64,000 nucleotides of DNA from Gemmatimonadota bacterium (GTDB taxonomy: Bacteria; Gemmatimonadota; Gemmatimonadetes; Gemmatimonadales; Gemmatimonadaceae). Both the position numbers and the translations under genes were made by a program. This document shows, piece by piece, positions 50,896 to 59,581 of the stretch. Location: positions 744,001 to 808,000 of the forward strand of contig JADJRJ010000028.1 in assembly GCA_016712265.1 (NCBI GenBank), given 5' to 3'. The notes beneath the pieces were generated by a model, which worked only from the letters and a program-made list of their open reading frames with translations, was not told the DNA's origin and did no database searches. Positions within the stretch are counted from its first letter, which is position 1; every line of letters starts with the position of its first letter.

Positions 50896-53049
50896 TCAGA
50901 ACGTCGACCGCAAGCCGACGATGATGTGTCGCGCTGCTTCGGGCCGGAAGAAGGCGCTGTTGGCCGCCTCGGCGTACAGACGGTTCGTCAGGTTCACGAT
51001 CGCGAGCGTCAGGTCCTGCGGCCGCCCGGCCACCGCCCCGAGTCGCAGGCCCGCACGGACGTTGGAAACGGTAAACGCCGGTAACACAGCCCCGATCGGG
51101 CTCGTTCCCAGGTTGATGTCTTGCTGTCTCCCCTGATGCCGCACGGCGTATTCCGCCCAGAACGCTCCACTCCGTGGCCGATAGCTCATCGCGGCGTTGA
51201 GCTTGGTGCTGTAGGTCCCCGCGACCGGCACGTCTGGCGTGTCCGGATCCCGGGTGTCGAGGTCCGTGTAGTTGAGCGCGAGCCCAAGTCCGCGACCGAG
51301 GTTGGCCGTCATTGACCCTTCGACCCCGCGCGTGCGCAGGCGCGCGACGTTCACGTTGCGGAACTCGGCCAATCGACCAAAGGTGCGGCCGGTGGGACGC
51401 ACGATGATGCCGTCGCGAATCTGGTTGCGAAAGTGAAAGACTTCGACCTCCACGCGCGGGAGCGACATGCGAATCCCGACGTCGACGTTGTTCGAGGTCT
51501 CGGGCACGAGGTCGGCGTTGGTGACTTGCAGGGCCGTCCCATCGGTGGACGGACCCGCGAAGTAGCGCTCGATGAGGTTGGGAGCGCGAAAGCCCCGCCC
51601 AACGGCCGAAATCAGGCTCACGCGATCGGTGAGGCGATAGATCCCGTTGATGGCGTAGACCGTCGTGCGGTTCCGGGCGTCGAGGTTGCTGAGTGAGTCG
51701 GGAAGGCCGACGGTCGGCCGCGTCTCGGAGGACACATCATGAAAGCGCACGCCGGTGATGACCGAGACGCGGTCGTGCAACCGCCAATCGCCCTGGGCAA
51801 AGATCCCGAGGTTGCGCAAGACTGCGTTGGCGAGGGACGGCGTCGTGCCGGATTGGATGATCGGCGCGGGGCCAAATCCCACGGTGCGCGACCAGCTGGA
51901 GTCAGCCGAGCGCGCATCGTCCCGGAAGAAGTCGACGCCATACGTGAACACGGCGCGACGGGTCACGCGCGCCAGCTCGGCGCGCAGCCCGTTGGTGCGG
52001 ACGTCGGTCGCGTTGAAGGAACGTGAGTTGATGGTGGCCGTCCGCCCCGGTCCCGTGGGGACGTAGACATCCACGAGGGAATGAAAGTCGCGGACGTTGC
52101 GCTGCGTGTACGCACTGACGTCGAGCCGATCGGCGAACGGCGCGCCGAGAGCGTTCAGCGCGACCCCGGCGGAGGTCTTTGCCACGTCTTGCCACGGGTA
52201 CGTGAGCTGCACTCGGGTGCTGGTATCGCCAAGCACCCGAGGCTCGACCAGCCCAAACCCGGCGTTGCGCGCCTCGTAGGTGTCGTGCCGCATCCACGCG
52301 CGGCGGCCCGTCGTCCCGTGCCAGGCGGCGGTCAGCGCCAGCCCGCGATCGCGCACACCGGAATCATCGAGGCGCGTCGTGGAACCCAGGCGTACCCCGC
52401 CGAACGTCCCGGCCGGCGCCAGGTAGTCGCCGGCATTTCTCAGGTGGCCACTCGCCGAGAAGGCGAACGGGCCGGCGATCGCATTTACGGAGGCGTCACC
52501 GCGTTGTTGATCCCCGGCACCACTGTAGCGATAGCCGGCGCCGCCGCGAACGGTGGGTCCATCGGTGGCCGGTGGGCGCGTGATCAGGTTGATCACGCCG
52601 CCAATCGCGTCGGATCCGTAGAGGACGGAGGACGGTCCCCGCACGACCTCTACCCGCTCCAACTGCTCGATGTCCACGAACGACGGAAGCTCGCCAAAAT
52701 CCTGTTGCCGACGCGCGTTGTTGAGCCGTAACCCGTCCTGCAGCAGCAGGATCCGCTGGCCGCGCTGGCCGCGGATCGAGGGACGTGCCTGGTTTGGCCC
52801 GGTCCCCACCACGTCGACTCCGGGGAGTTCGCGCAGGAGGTCGGTCGCGCTGTTCGCCGATCGCTCGCGCATGGTCCGGGCGTCGAGCACGGACACCGGG
52901 GCAGGGACCGCCCTGACGTCCGTCGCCTGACGTGTCGCGGTGACGGTGACGGTCCGTAGGGTCCGGGCAGAATCCACGGCCTGCTGTTGGGAAAAGCTCA
53001 CCAGCGGTGTGCCCACGCTCAGGATGAGAAACACGAGGGGAAGTCGCAT
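50896..53049 (-). CDS. TonB-dependent outer-membrane receptor
   Basis: 717 aa from ATG 53049, with signal peptide MRLPLVFLILSVGTPLVSFS. Plug domain (about 30-150): TVTVTATRQATDVRAVPAPV, NSATDLLRELPGVDVVGTG, IRGQRGQRILLLQDGLRLNN and VEVVRGPSSVLYGSDAIGGV. The remainder is an aromatic-rich barrel ending in Phe (HIIVGLRSTF). It imports a ligand too large for porins. It is downstream, on the same strand, of a two-component pair, 87 bases from the regulator, which may control it. The ligand is unknown. Confidence 0.9.
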   Translation of the reverse strand: MRLPLVFLILSVGTPLVSFSQQQAVDSARTLRTVTVTATRQATDVRAVPAPVSVLDARTMRERSANSATDLLRELPGVDVVGTGPNQARPSIRGQRGQRILLLQDGLRLNNARRQQDFGELPSFVDIEQLERVEVVRGPSSVLYGSDAIGGVINLITRPPATDGPTVRGGAGYRYSGAGDQQRGDASVNAIAGPFAFSASGHLRNAGDYLAPAGTFGGVRLGSTTRLDDSGVRDRGLALTAAWHGTTGRRAWMRHDTYEARNAGFGLVEPRVLGDTSTRVQLTYPWQDVAKTSAGVALNALGAPFADRLDVSAYTQRNVRDFHSLVDVYVPTGPGRTATINSRSFNATDVRTNGLRAELARVTRRAVFTYGVDFFRDDARSADSSWSRTVGFGPAPIIQSGTTPSLANAVLRNLGIFAQGDWRLHDRVSVITGVRFHDVSSETRPTVGLPDSLSNLDARNRTTVYAINGIYRLTDRVSLISAVGRGFRAPNLIERYFAGPSTDGTALQVTNADLVPETSNNVDVGIRMSLPRVEVEVFHFRNQIRDGIIVRPTGRTFGRLAEFRNVNVARLRTRGVEGSMTANLGRGLGLALNYTDLDTRDPDTPDVPVAGTYSTKLNAAMSYRPRSGAFWAEYAVRHQGRQQDINLGTSPIGAVLPAFTVSNVRAGLRLGAVAGRPQDLTLAIVNLTNRLYAEAANSAFFRPEAARHIIVGLRSTF

Positions 53050-53136
53050 GGCCGCAAGATCGGCACGCCCTGTGCCCCCCTCCATTGTGGGAACTACGTA
53101 CCCGCCACGTCGGAGATTGCCCGACGTCGCGCAGCG

Positions 53137-53784
53137 CTACTTCACCCCCTGCTCCATGCAATACCGCGTCAGCCCGGCGGCCGTGCGTATCCCAAGTTTC
53201 CGGCCCAACGAATCGCGGTGGGCCTCGACGGTGCGCGTGGCAATGCCGAGTTGGGCCGCGATTTCCTTGTTGGTCAGGCCGTGTGAGACGGCGACCAGCA
53301 CCTGACGCTCACGTGTGGTCAGCAGCGGCGCGGCAGCGGACTCCGCGCGTTCACGGCCATCGCGGAGTGCCGTGGCGACGAATTGGGCCACCTCGGGCGC
53401 GAAGTAGCCATCTCCACGGTGGACGGCCGACACAGCCGATCGAAGTTCGGCCGGCGCGGAGTCCTTGCGCAGGTATCCGTGCGCCCCGGCGCGCACGCAC
53501 TCCACCACGTACTCAGCGTGATCGTGCATCGACAGCATCAGGACCCGCGTGTTCGGGGCGCGTTCAATGATCTCCGGGACGGCGAGCAGTCCGGAACCTC
53601 CGGGCATCGAGATATCCAGGACCAGCACATCCGGTTGTCGTTCCATCACAAGCACCACCGCGTCCGCCGCCGAGCCGGCCTCCCCGATCACCTCGAACGT
53701 CCCGCCAGACTCCAATACCAGTCGCAATCCCTCGCGCACGATCGCGTGATCGTCGGCCACCGCCACCCGGATGCGCGGTGTCAT
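53137..53784 (-). CDS. NarL/LuxR-family response regulator
   Basis: 215 aa. Receiver with D11/D12, phospho-acceptor D57 in VLVLDISMPGGSGLL and Lys in GYLRKDSAPAELRS. C-terminal LuxR helix-turn-helix (LTTRERQVLVAVSHGLTNKE, AAQLGIATRTVEAHRDSLGR). It pairs with the upstream kinase (4-base overlap) and precedes the TonB receptor gene. Confidence 0.93.
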   Translation of the reverse strand: MTPRIRVAVADDHAIVREGLRLVLESGGTFEVIGEAGSAADAVVLVMERQPDVLVLDISMPGGSGLLAVPEIIERAPNTRVLMLSMHDHAEYVVECVRAGAHGYLRKDSAPAELRSAVSAVHRGDGYFAPEVAQFVATALRDGRERAESAAAPLLTTRERQVLVAVSHGLTNKEIAAQLGIATRTVEAHRDSLGRKLGIRTAAGLTRYCMEQGVK

Positions 53785-55061
53785 GCGTCAACGACCGGGA
53801 TCGAGACCCGCAGGTGTGTGCCCTGTCCGGGAACGGCGGCGACGCTCACCTCACCTCCGACGGCGGCGACACGTTCTCGCATCCCCGCGAGACCGCCTCG
53901 TGCCGCGGCGTCCATGACGGCGGGATCGATCCCCCGACCATCGTCCCTGACGTGCAGGATCACCACGTCGCCGTGTGCTTCCAGCGACACCTGCACGTGG
54001 GTGGCGCCCGCATGACGACCAACATTGGCGAGCCCCTCCTGGAGTGCTCGGTACAGGGCCACCTCGCCCTCTTCCGCGACCACCGGGAGGACGCTTGGTG
54101 CGTCGAAGTCAATCGGCATTCCCTGCGCGTCGGCGACCTCGTCCGTCAATGACCGCAGCGCGGGCAACAACCCCAGATCGTCGAGCAGCGCGGGTCGCAG
54201 GCCGTGCGCCAGGCGCCGAATGCCGGTGATGCTTGTGTCCACCAGCGTGATCGTATGATCGAGGCGCTGGCGCAGGGGTGCCTCGACGTGCTCGGCTACG
54301 CTCCCGAGTTGCAGCTTGACGGCCGCGAGCACCTGCGCGGTCTCGTCGTGCAGCGCGAGCGAGAGTCGTCGTCGCTCCGCTTCGTGTTGTCGAACCATGC
54401 GCCGCGAGAGGTGCTCCAGGGCTTCGCCGCGCGCCCGGAGCGTGTCCGTGAGTTCACTATTGATCAACAGCAGAATACCGCCCGCCACGCCAAGCGTGAA
54501 CACGATGTCGAGGTAGTACCCCCACGGACTCCACACGCCCCGCGCCCGGAGAATGGGATAGTCCAGATGATGCACGGCCCACAACAGGAAGGTCGTGGCG
54601 AGGACGGTGGCGCCCGCAGAAGGATGGGCCAGGCGATACCGCCAGAACATGACGCCGGTCGCGGCGGTCGCGACGCTCAGGAAGGCCACGGCGGGCGCGG
54701 CGGCGAGCAGGAAGTTCTGCAGCTGGTAGATCGCGACCCAGGACCAGAGCGGCGGGAACGCGGCGAGCACGATGTACCAGGAGCGCCAACGGGCTCGTCC
54801 GGCGAAGACCGCCGAGGTCCACAAGAGCGCCAGCGCTGTCCATCCCGTGATCACCTGATGCAGGAACAGCCATGGCTGCTGCTCGGTGACCAGGAAGGCA
54901 ACGATCGCCCCAATGCGCGTGAGGTAGAGCCCCCATGCGACGGCCCACCATCCGAAGTAGGCGCGGCGGGTTCGCACCCACAGTCCACCGCACAGCACCA
55001 TCACCAGCAGGGTGATGGCGGCCTGCAGGATGGCGGCGTCAAGTTCGGCGAGCGGAAGCAT
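53781..55061 (-). CDS. Membrane sensor histidine kinase (HisKA_3/NarX type)
   Basis: 426 aa from ATG 55061 (MLPLAELDAAILQAAITLLV). Seven or so membrane helices (residues 10-215), then HisKA_3 with LSLALHDETAQVLAAVKLQL (His phospho-acceptor in LHDE), and an HATPase with LGLLPALRSLTDEVADAQGM and a glycine box RGGLAGMRERVAAVGGEVSV. It pairs with the NarL-type regulator through a GTGA/ATGA-style 4-base overlap. The sensor is intramembrane; the signal is unknown. Confidence 0.9.
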   Translation of the reverse strand: MLPLAELDAAILQAAITLLVMVLCGGLWVRTRRAYFGWWAVAWGLYLTRIGAIVAFLVTEQQPWLFLHQVITGWTALALLWTSAVFAGRARWRSWYIVLAAFPPLWSWVAIYQLQNFLLAAAPAVAFLSVATAATGVMFWRYRLAHPSAGATVLATTFLLWAVHHLDYPILRARGVWSPWGYYLDIVFTLGVAGGILLLINSELTDTLRARGEALEHLSRRMVRQHEAERRRLSLALHDETAQVLAAVKLQLGSVAEHVEAPLRQRLDHTITLVDTSITGIRRLAHGLRPALLDDLGLLPALRSLTDEVADAQGMPIDFDAPSVLPVVAEEGEVALYRALQEGLANVGRHAGATHVQVSLEAHGDVVILHVRDDGRGIDPAVMDAAARGGLAGMRERVAAVGGEVSVAAVPGQGTHLRVSIPVVDA

Positions 55062-55148
55062 GTGCGGTCGCGGTCCTCCAACGCGCAAAGCTACCGACGG
55101 CCCGGGCGCGTTTCATCCCACCCGTGCGGCCCGCGGGGCGTTAGCGGC

Positions 55149-56231
55149 CTAGCGAACGCCCTGGCAGAGCACGGCCATCACGCCCTCCGCACTGCAACTC
55201 CCGGAGGGCCGTGCCGCCGTGCGGCTGGTGGAGCCATTCACTGCCCGCGCCCGCGGACGTCCGCCGTTGGTCCAACGCGCGCGCGTCCCGCGAACGTCGA
55301 TATGTGCGAACGGCCCGCTGGGTCCCATCTCATGGTAGAGCCCGAGGCCGCCGACCAACTCGGGGTATCGATGCTCGATCAGCTGGACGGCTCGGTCGAG
55401 CACCTGCAAGTCCATGAAGGTCACGCGTCCGTCGCCGTCGAGGTCGTCCATGCGACCGTCGCGATTGGCATCGATGATGATGTCCGCGGCATCCCCGAAT
55501 TGGTGCCGCGAGGACTGCGCCATTCCCTCGCCGACCCCACGTCCGTTGTACTGCGGCGACCGGAACCCCGACAGCACCACCACATGGTGCGTGGCCACCC
55601 CGAACGATTCCAGTGCGTCCAGGACCAGCTCAAGCTTGTCGAGCAGCTCCTCGCGCAACACGACGTACTTCGGCCAGGTCGATTCCTGGTCGTGGGTCAG
55701 GAAGTCCTTGAGGGAGAAGTGCGTGGAGACGCGAGTGGCGACCTGTTCCCGCGTCACCTCAATGAACCCCTCGGGGTTTTCGTACCCGTTCGAGACGGCG
55801 CGCTGTTCGCCGGGCCAGTAACCGAGATGATAGCCGTTGAGGTGGCTCCCCAACTTCCGAGACCAGGGAACCATGGTGATGAACCGGAACGCACTGTCGA
55901 TGGGCAACGGCCGGATGCCCGCCGAGCGGGATTCGTCCCCAAATACTCCCTGCAGCGCAGGATAGTCGGACGACTCGTCTCCACGCATGATGCGGACGAG
56001 CAGGTCGCCACTGTGTCCCGTGAGCGAATCCAGGCTGAGCCCGCCGGCTACGTCGCCGCGGCGCTCGACCACCGGCACGTTCACCAGCTCGGCGGTCACC
56101 TTGGGGGCCCCACCAAGCGAGGCCACCCGGGTGGCAGGCTCCGTACCGGTGACGACCTGCGCACCAAACCCGATCAGTGCGATCAGGAGCGGCAGGGAGA
56201 GGTGGAGGCGGAAGCGACGGAGCATCGGCAT
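55149..56231 (-). CDS. M15/DUF882-like peptidoglycan peptidase with EF-hand-like insert
   Basis: 360 aa from ATG 56231; hydrophobic N-terminal anchor (LHLSLPLLIALIGFGAQVVT). The C-terminal half carries the zinc D-Ala-D-Ala metallopeptidase pattern: VVLSGFRSPQYNGRGVGEGM, SRHQFGDAADIIID (His and Asp ligands) and FAHIDVRG (third His). Between them is DANRDGRMDDLDGDGRVTFM, resembling EF-hand/dockerin calcium loops. The N-terminal 150 residues have no clear domain. It should trim cell-wall peptides in the periplasm. It lies upstream of the kinase/regulator pair with an 87-base gap. Confidence 0.82.
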   Translation of the reverse strand: MPMLRRFRLHLSLPLLIALIGFGAQVVTGTEPATRVASLGGAPKVTAELVNVPVVERRGDVAGGLSLDSLTGHSGDLLVRIMRGDESSDYPALQGVFGDESRSAGIRPLPIDSAFRFITMVPWSRKLGSHLNGYHLGYWPGEQRAVSNGYENPEGFIEVTREQVATRVSTHFSLKDFLTHDQESTWPKYVVLREELLDKLELVLDALESFGVATHHVVVLSGFRSPQYNGRGVGEGMAQSSRHQFGDAADIIIDANRDGRMDDLDGDGRVTFMDLQVLDRAVQLIEHRYPELVGGLGLYHEMGPSGPFAHIDVRGTRARWTNGGRPRARAVNGSTSRTAARPSGSCSAEGVMAVLCQGVR

Positions 56232-56405
56232 GGCAGTGGACAGACGCCTCGTGTCCCAACGCGGCAACTCGCGATGGGACAACGGGATGCACAGGTTGTG
56301 ATGCAGGGCGCTCCCACACTGTCACGCCCCGTCACGCCACCGTCACATGTGGCGTCACGTGGTCCGAGGTCGTCCACGTCACGGACCCTCCGCCCCACGC
56401 ATTGC

Positions 56406-56711
56406 ATGGCGCCCCAAAACCCGGAATCGCCCAGAAAGCCTGCAGTACGAAGCGCCGACCGCTGGCTCGACGCTGCCGCGCTCTTCACGCTGGCGACCGG
56501 GATCCTGCTGTTTGCCGTGGGGCGCTCGTCGTTGGGAGCGTTGGCCGCGCAATCGTACCGGCCACCACCGACGGGCGTCACCTGGGTGTCGCGCGCCGAG
56601 TTGCACGACGCGCAGACGCGATGGGGCACGGGACTCGCCATCGCCGGGTTCATCCTCGCGCTGGGCGCGGCCGTCAAGCACACCGCGGCGCGCCGGCGCG
56701 AGATCGACTGA
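56406..56711 (+). CDS. Small two-helix membrane protein
   Basis: 101 aa from ATG 56406. Hydrophobic segments LDAAALFTLATGILLFAVGR and TRWGTGLAIAGFILALGAAV flank a short extracytoplasmic loop. No family is recognised. Its stop is 4 bases from the stop of the convergent cupin gene (TGA then TAG on the other strand). Confidence 0.6.
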   Translation: MAPQNPESPRKPAVRSADRWLDAAALFTLATGILLFAVGRSSLGALAAQSYRPPPTGVTWVSRAELHDAQTRWGTGLAIAGFILALGAAVKHTAARRREID

Positions 56712-56715
56712 CCGC

Positions 56716-57081
56716 CTAACGGCGCAGGTAGTCGTCGGTTTTGTTCAGCCAGTCCTCGCGCGGCGGGTCAAACACGTCCACATCGAGCGTATCCTCCATC
56801 GCCTCGGCCTTGTGCCAGGTGAATGACGGAATCACGAGGACGTCGCCCGCCTTCACGTCGATGACCTCCGCTTCGTCCTCGCCGATCCAGAAGCGCAGCC
56901 ACCCACTCACCACATAGGTCAGCTGCTCATTGTGGTGGTTGTGACGCGGGACGACCGCGCCCTTCTTGAGGTAGACATGGGCCAGCATCATCCGGTTGCC
57001 CGTGATCAAACGCCGGCCAATGAGCGGGTTGAGCTCTTCGACAGGCATGGCGTCCCACGTATGGTGCGTAACGGCCGACAT
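56716..57081 (-). CDS. Cupin-domain protein
   Basis: 121 aa from ATG 57081; an ATG at 57132 would add 17 residues. Cupin motif 1: PRHNHHNEQLTYVVSGWLRF (HxH, Glu) and motif 2: VLVIPSFTWHKAEAMEDTL (Pro, His). One metal site, typical of small mononuclear cupins. Divergent from the MarR gene, sharing the region with the palindromic operator, it is probably co-regulated with the dioxygenase. Substrate unknown. Confidence 0.85.
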   Translation of the reverse strand: MSAVTHHTWDAMPVEELNPLIGRRLITGNRMMLAHVYLKKGAVVPRHNHHNEQLTYVVSGWLRFWIGEDEAEVIDVKAGDVLVIPSFTWHKAEAMEDTLDVDVFDPPREDWLNKTDDYLRR

Positions 57082-57183
57082 CGCGACTCCGGTGAGCGGG
57101 GAAGGCCGGACAATACCCGCCGGGATGTGCATTGACGAGGCAGGCTCGCGACCCGACCCTTGTAACGGCAGTCCGAGTAAGTA

Positions 57184-57197
57184 TCTTAGTGCTAAGA
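57184..57197. promoter_or_regulatory. Palindrome TCTTAGTGCTAAGA, putative MarR/MhqR-type operator
   Basis: Perfect 6-bp inverted repeat (TCTTAG, CTAAGA) around a 2-base centre, unusually AT-rich for this sequence, 10 bases before the MarR start and about 100 before the cupin start (in the opposite direction). Position and symmetry suggest autoregulation by the MarR protein and control of both directions. Confidence 0.6.
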
Positions 57198-57207
57198 CTA
57201 TCCGCCA

Positions 57208-57720
57208 ATGACGACTCCCTCGACTCTTCACGCGCCTTCCGCGGGCCCCCGGACTTCTCGAGCCGGGCTCGGTGAAGACGTTGACGCGGCCCTGCACCTC
57301 TGGGTCGTGCTGACTCGCGCGTATGCCGCCGTGAACGCCGTGGCACGGGAGGACATCCGGAGCCATGGGCTGACTGAGGGTGAGTTCTCCGTCCTGGAGT
57401 TGTTGTTCCACAAGGGGCCGGTCCTGTTGGGCGAAATTCAGCGGCGCGTGCTGGTGTCGAGCGGCGGCATCACCTTCCTGGTGGACCGGCTCGCGGACAA
57501 GGGATTGGTGGAACGCCGCGATTGCCCGTCGGACCGTCGGGCACGCTTTGCCGTGTTGACCAGTGCTGGAGAGGATTTGTTGGCCAGGATCTTCCCGTTG
57601 CATGCCGCGCGCATGGCCGAGGCGGTTGCCGGCCTCAGTCGCGAGGAGCAGGCGCAGGCGACGGCACTACTTCGGCGGTTGGGATATGCGGCGGCCGCCG
57701 TGTCCGGAGGAGCGAAGTGA
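57208..57720 (+). CDS. mhqR: MarR-family regulator (MhqR-like)
   Basis: 170 aa winged helix-turn-helix: ALHLWVVLTRAYAAVNAVAR, LTEGEFSVLELLFHKGPVLL, then recognition region RRVLVSSGGITFLVDRLADK and wing ERRDCPSDRRARFAVLTSAG. The gene order MarR, two-domain ring-cleaving dioxygenase, esterase matches the quinone/catechol-sensing MhqR locus of Bacillus and others, so the symbol is given by synteny. It overlaps the dioxygenase gene by 4 bases (GTGA). Confidence 0.75.
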   Translation: MTTPSTLHAPSAGPRTSRAGLGEDVDAALHLWVVLTRAYAAVNAVAREDIRSHGLTEGEFSVLELLFHKGPVLLGEIQRRVLVSSGGITFLVDRLADKGLVERRDCPSDRRARFAVLTSAGEDLLARIFPLHAARMAEAVAGLSREEQAQATALLRRLGYAAAAVSGGAK

Positions 57721-58796
57721 GCGCGCCGCTCGTCACGCCCGGCTTTCACCACATCACCATGGTGTCAGCCAACGCGGGACGGACGCTCGCGTTTTACCGC
57801 GAGGTCCTGGGGGTCGGCCTGGTCAAGCGCACGGTGAATTTTGACGATCCCTCCTCGTACCATCTCTACTTTGGCGATGCGACGGGGGCTCCGGGGACCA
57901 TCCTGACCTTCTTCGAGTGGGGCGGCCTCCCGTCGGGGTTTCCCGGGGTGGGTGGCGTGCACCATCTCGCGTTAGGCGTGGCAACGTCCGACGCGCAGCT
58001 CAAGTGGAAGCGCCGCCTGGAAGATGCGGGCACACCGGTGAGCGGGCCGTACAACCGTGGGTGGTTTCGCAGCATCTACTTCACGGATCCGGACGGACAG
58101 ATCCTCGAGATCGCGACGCGTGGGCCGGGGTACGCGGTCGACGAGGCGGCCGACGCGCTGGGGCAGCGCGAGTTGCCTCCTCCGCCCGACGCCGAGATTG
58201 TCGGGGAACGCAACGAAGCGGCTATCGAGCGGTTGACCTGGCCTGAGCCCGTGCCAACCATCACGGCGGATATGGCGCTGGAAGGGATTCATCATATCAG
58301 CGCCATCACCACGGACCTCGAGCGCCTCGACGAGTTTTATGGCGCCGCGCTCGGCTTGCGCCTGGTGAAGAAGAGCTTCAACCAGGACCATCCGGACATC
58401 AAGCACTGGTTCTGGGCGTCCTACGACGGCCAGGCGGTGGCGCCGCACAGCGCGCTGACCTTCTTTGGCTGGCCACCGCGTGGGCGACCCACGAAGCCAG
58501 GGGTCGGGCAAACGCACCACATCGCATTTCGGGCGCGGACCGCAGATGACCAGCTCGCCTTTCGCGCGCACCTGTTGGAGCTTGGCGTGCCCGTGTCGCC
58601 GGTGATGGATCGCACCTATTTCACGAGCATCTACTTCCGTGACCCGGACGGCCTCTTGCTCGAGGTGGCGACCGACGGCCCGGGCTTCGCCATCGACGAA
58701 CCTCCCGGCCGACTCGGCCAGGAGCTTCGCCTTCCGGCGTGGATGGACGACCAGCGTGACGCGATTGTTGGCGCGCTGACTCCGCTGGGCGCATGA
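57717..58796 (+). CDS. mhqO: Two-domain VOC ring-cleaving dioxygenase (MhqO-like)
   Basis: 359 aa from GTG 57717, preceded by a strong GGAGGAG. Two vicinal-oxygen-chelate (glyoxalase-fold) halves, each with a metal His at its start and Glu near its end: VTPGFHHITMVSANAGRTLA and FRSIYFTDPDGQILEIATRG, then LEGIHHISAITTDLERLDEF and FTSIYFRDPDGLLLEVATDG. It matches MhqO/LinE-type extradiol dioxygenases acting on hydroquinones or catechols. It is downstream of the MarR regulator, coupled to both neighbours. Confidence 0.88.
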   Translation: MSAPLVTPGFHHITMVSANAGRTLAFYREVLGVGLVKRTVNFDDPSSYHLYFGDATGAPGTILTFFEWGGLPSGFPGVGGVHHLALGVATSDAQLKWKRRLEDAGTPVSGPYNRGWFRSIYFTDPDGQILEIATRGPGYAVDEAADALGQRELPPPPDAEIVGERNEAAIERLTWPEPVPTITADMALEGIHHISAITTDLERLDEFYGAALGLRLVKKSFNQDHPDIKHWFWASYDGQAVAPHSALTFFGWPPRGRPTKPGVGQTHHIAFRARTADDQLAFRAHLLELGVPVSPVMDRTYFTSIYFRDPDGLLLEVATDGPGFAIDEPPGRLGQELRLPAWMDDQRDAIVGALTPLGA

Positions 58797-59425
58797 CGCT
58801 CCCGCCGCATGGTGCGGCGCAGCTGTTTCGTGCCGGCGCGGTCGGCACGGCGGTGCGCGGTCGGCTGATCATGCTACATGGGCGTGGGGCGACGGCCGAT
58901 GGCATCGCATCGCTCGCGGCTCCCCTTGGGGTCCTCGATCGCTGGTCGGTGGTTGCCCCGCAGGCCGCGGGCAACACCTGGTATCCCTACAGCTTTCTTG
59001 CGCCGATGGCACAGAACGAGCCCGGGATCACCTCCGGCATCGCCCTGATCGAGTCGCTGGTGCAGTCGGCGTTGGACGAGGGTTTTCGCAGCGACCAGGT
59101 CGCACTGCTGGGCTTCTCGCAGGGCGCCTGTCTTTCTCTGGAGTTTGTCGCGCGCCATCCGCGGCGCTACGCCGCGGTTATCGGTTACAGTGGCGGCTTG
59201 ATCGGTCCGCCGGGTACGCCGCGCGACTACGCCGGCTCCCTTGATGGCACGCCGGTCTTCCTCGGCTGCAGTGACGTGGACGCGCATATCCCGGCCGAGC
59301 GTGTGCGGGAGAGCGCCGAGGTGCTCTCCCGGATGGGCGCCAGTGTTGACATGCGGTTCTACCCGGGGATGCCGCATACGGTGAACGACGAAGAACTTGC
59401 GGCGGGGCGGGAGCTGCTCAGATAG
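58793..59425 (+). CDS. mhqD: Phospholipase/carboxylesterase (MhqD-like)
   Basis: 210 aa alpha/beta hydrolase without signal peptide: LIMLHGRGATADGIASLAAP, nucleophile in LLGFSQGACLSLEFVA, Asp in VFLGCSDVDAHIPAERV and His in GMPHTVNDEELAAGREL. This is the MhqD/YodD-type esterase fold. With MarR and dioxygenase genes in one operon, it completes the expected 2-methylhydroquinone/catechol-response set, lacking only the oxidoreductases. Confidence 0.8.
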   Translation: MTLPPHGAAQLFRAGAVGTAVRGRLIMLHGRGATADGIASLAAPLGVLDRWSVVAPQAAGNTWYPYSFLAPMAQNEPGITSGIALIESLVQSALDEGFRSDQVALLGFSQGACLSLEFVARHPRRYAAVIGYSGGLIGPPGTPRDYAGSLDGTPVFLGCSDVDAHIPAERVRESAEVLSRMGASVDMRFYPGMPHTVNDEELAAGRELLR

Positions 59426-59443
59426 GGGCAGCAAAAGCCAGGG

Positions 59444-59581
59444 CGAAGCACGGGCTGCTCGCCTTCCTACGCTTCGGGTGCCGCTCCGGACTCGTGCCGC
59501 CCGTGCTGCATCAGTTGAAGCAGTAACCGCCACAGCGAGGCACGGGCAGTACGAGCGGCACGCGCAGCACGGGGGAGCACG
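59444..59581. repeat. Arrays of the degenerate 9-bp CGTGC repeat, mixed orientation
   Basis: Reverse units CGAAGCACG (59444) and GGCTGCTCG, forward CGTGCCGCC and CGTGCTGCA (59493-59510), then reverse CGAGGCACG, GGCAGTACG, AGCGGCACG, CGCAGCACG and a longer GGGGAGCACG (59536-59581). The array abuts the stop of the amidohydrolase gene (59582). It is the third member of the family seen at 28106 and 46241. Confidence 0.75.

Noticed and set aside
53050..53136. Possible cobalamin riboswitch before the TonB receptor
   Set aside because: The gap is 87 bases and lacks the conserved cobalamin core.
54204..56711. Very long plus-strand frame (835 aa) over the kinase and M15 genes
   Set aside because: It is the antisense shadow of two recognisable minus-strand genes; only the last 101 codons (from ATG 56406) look real.
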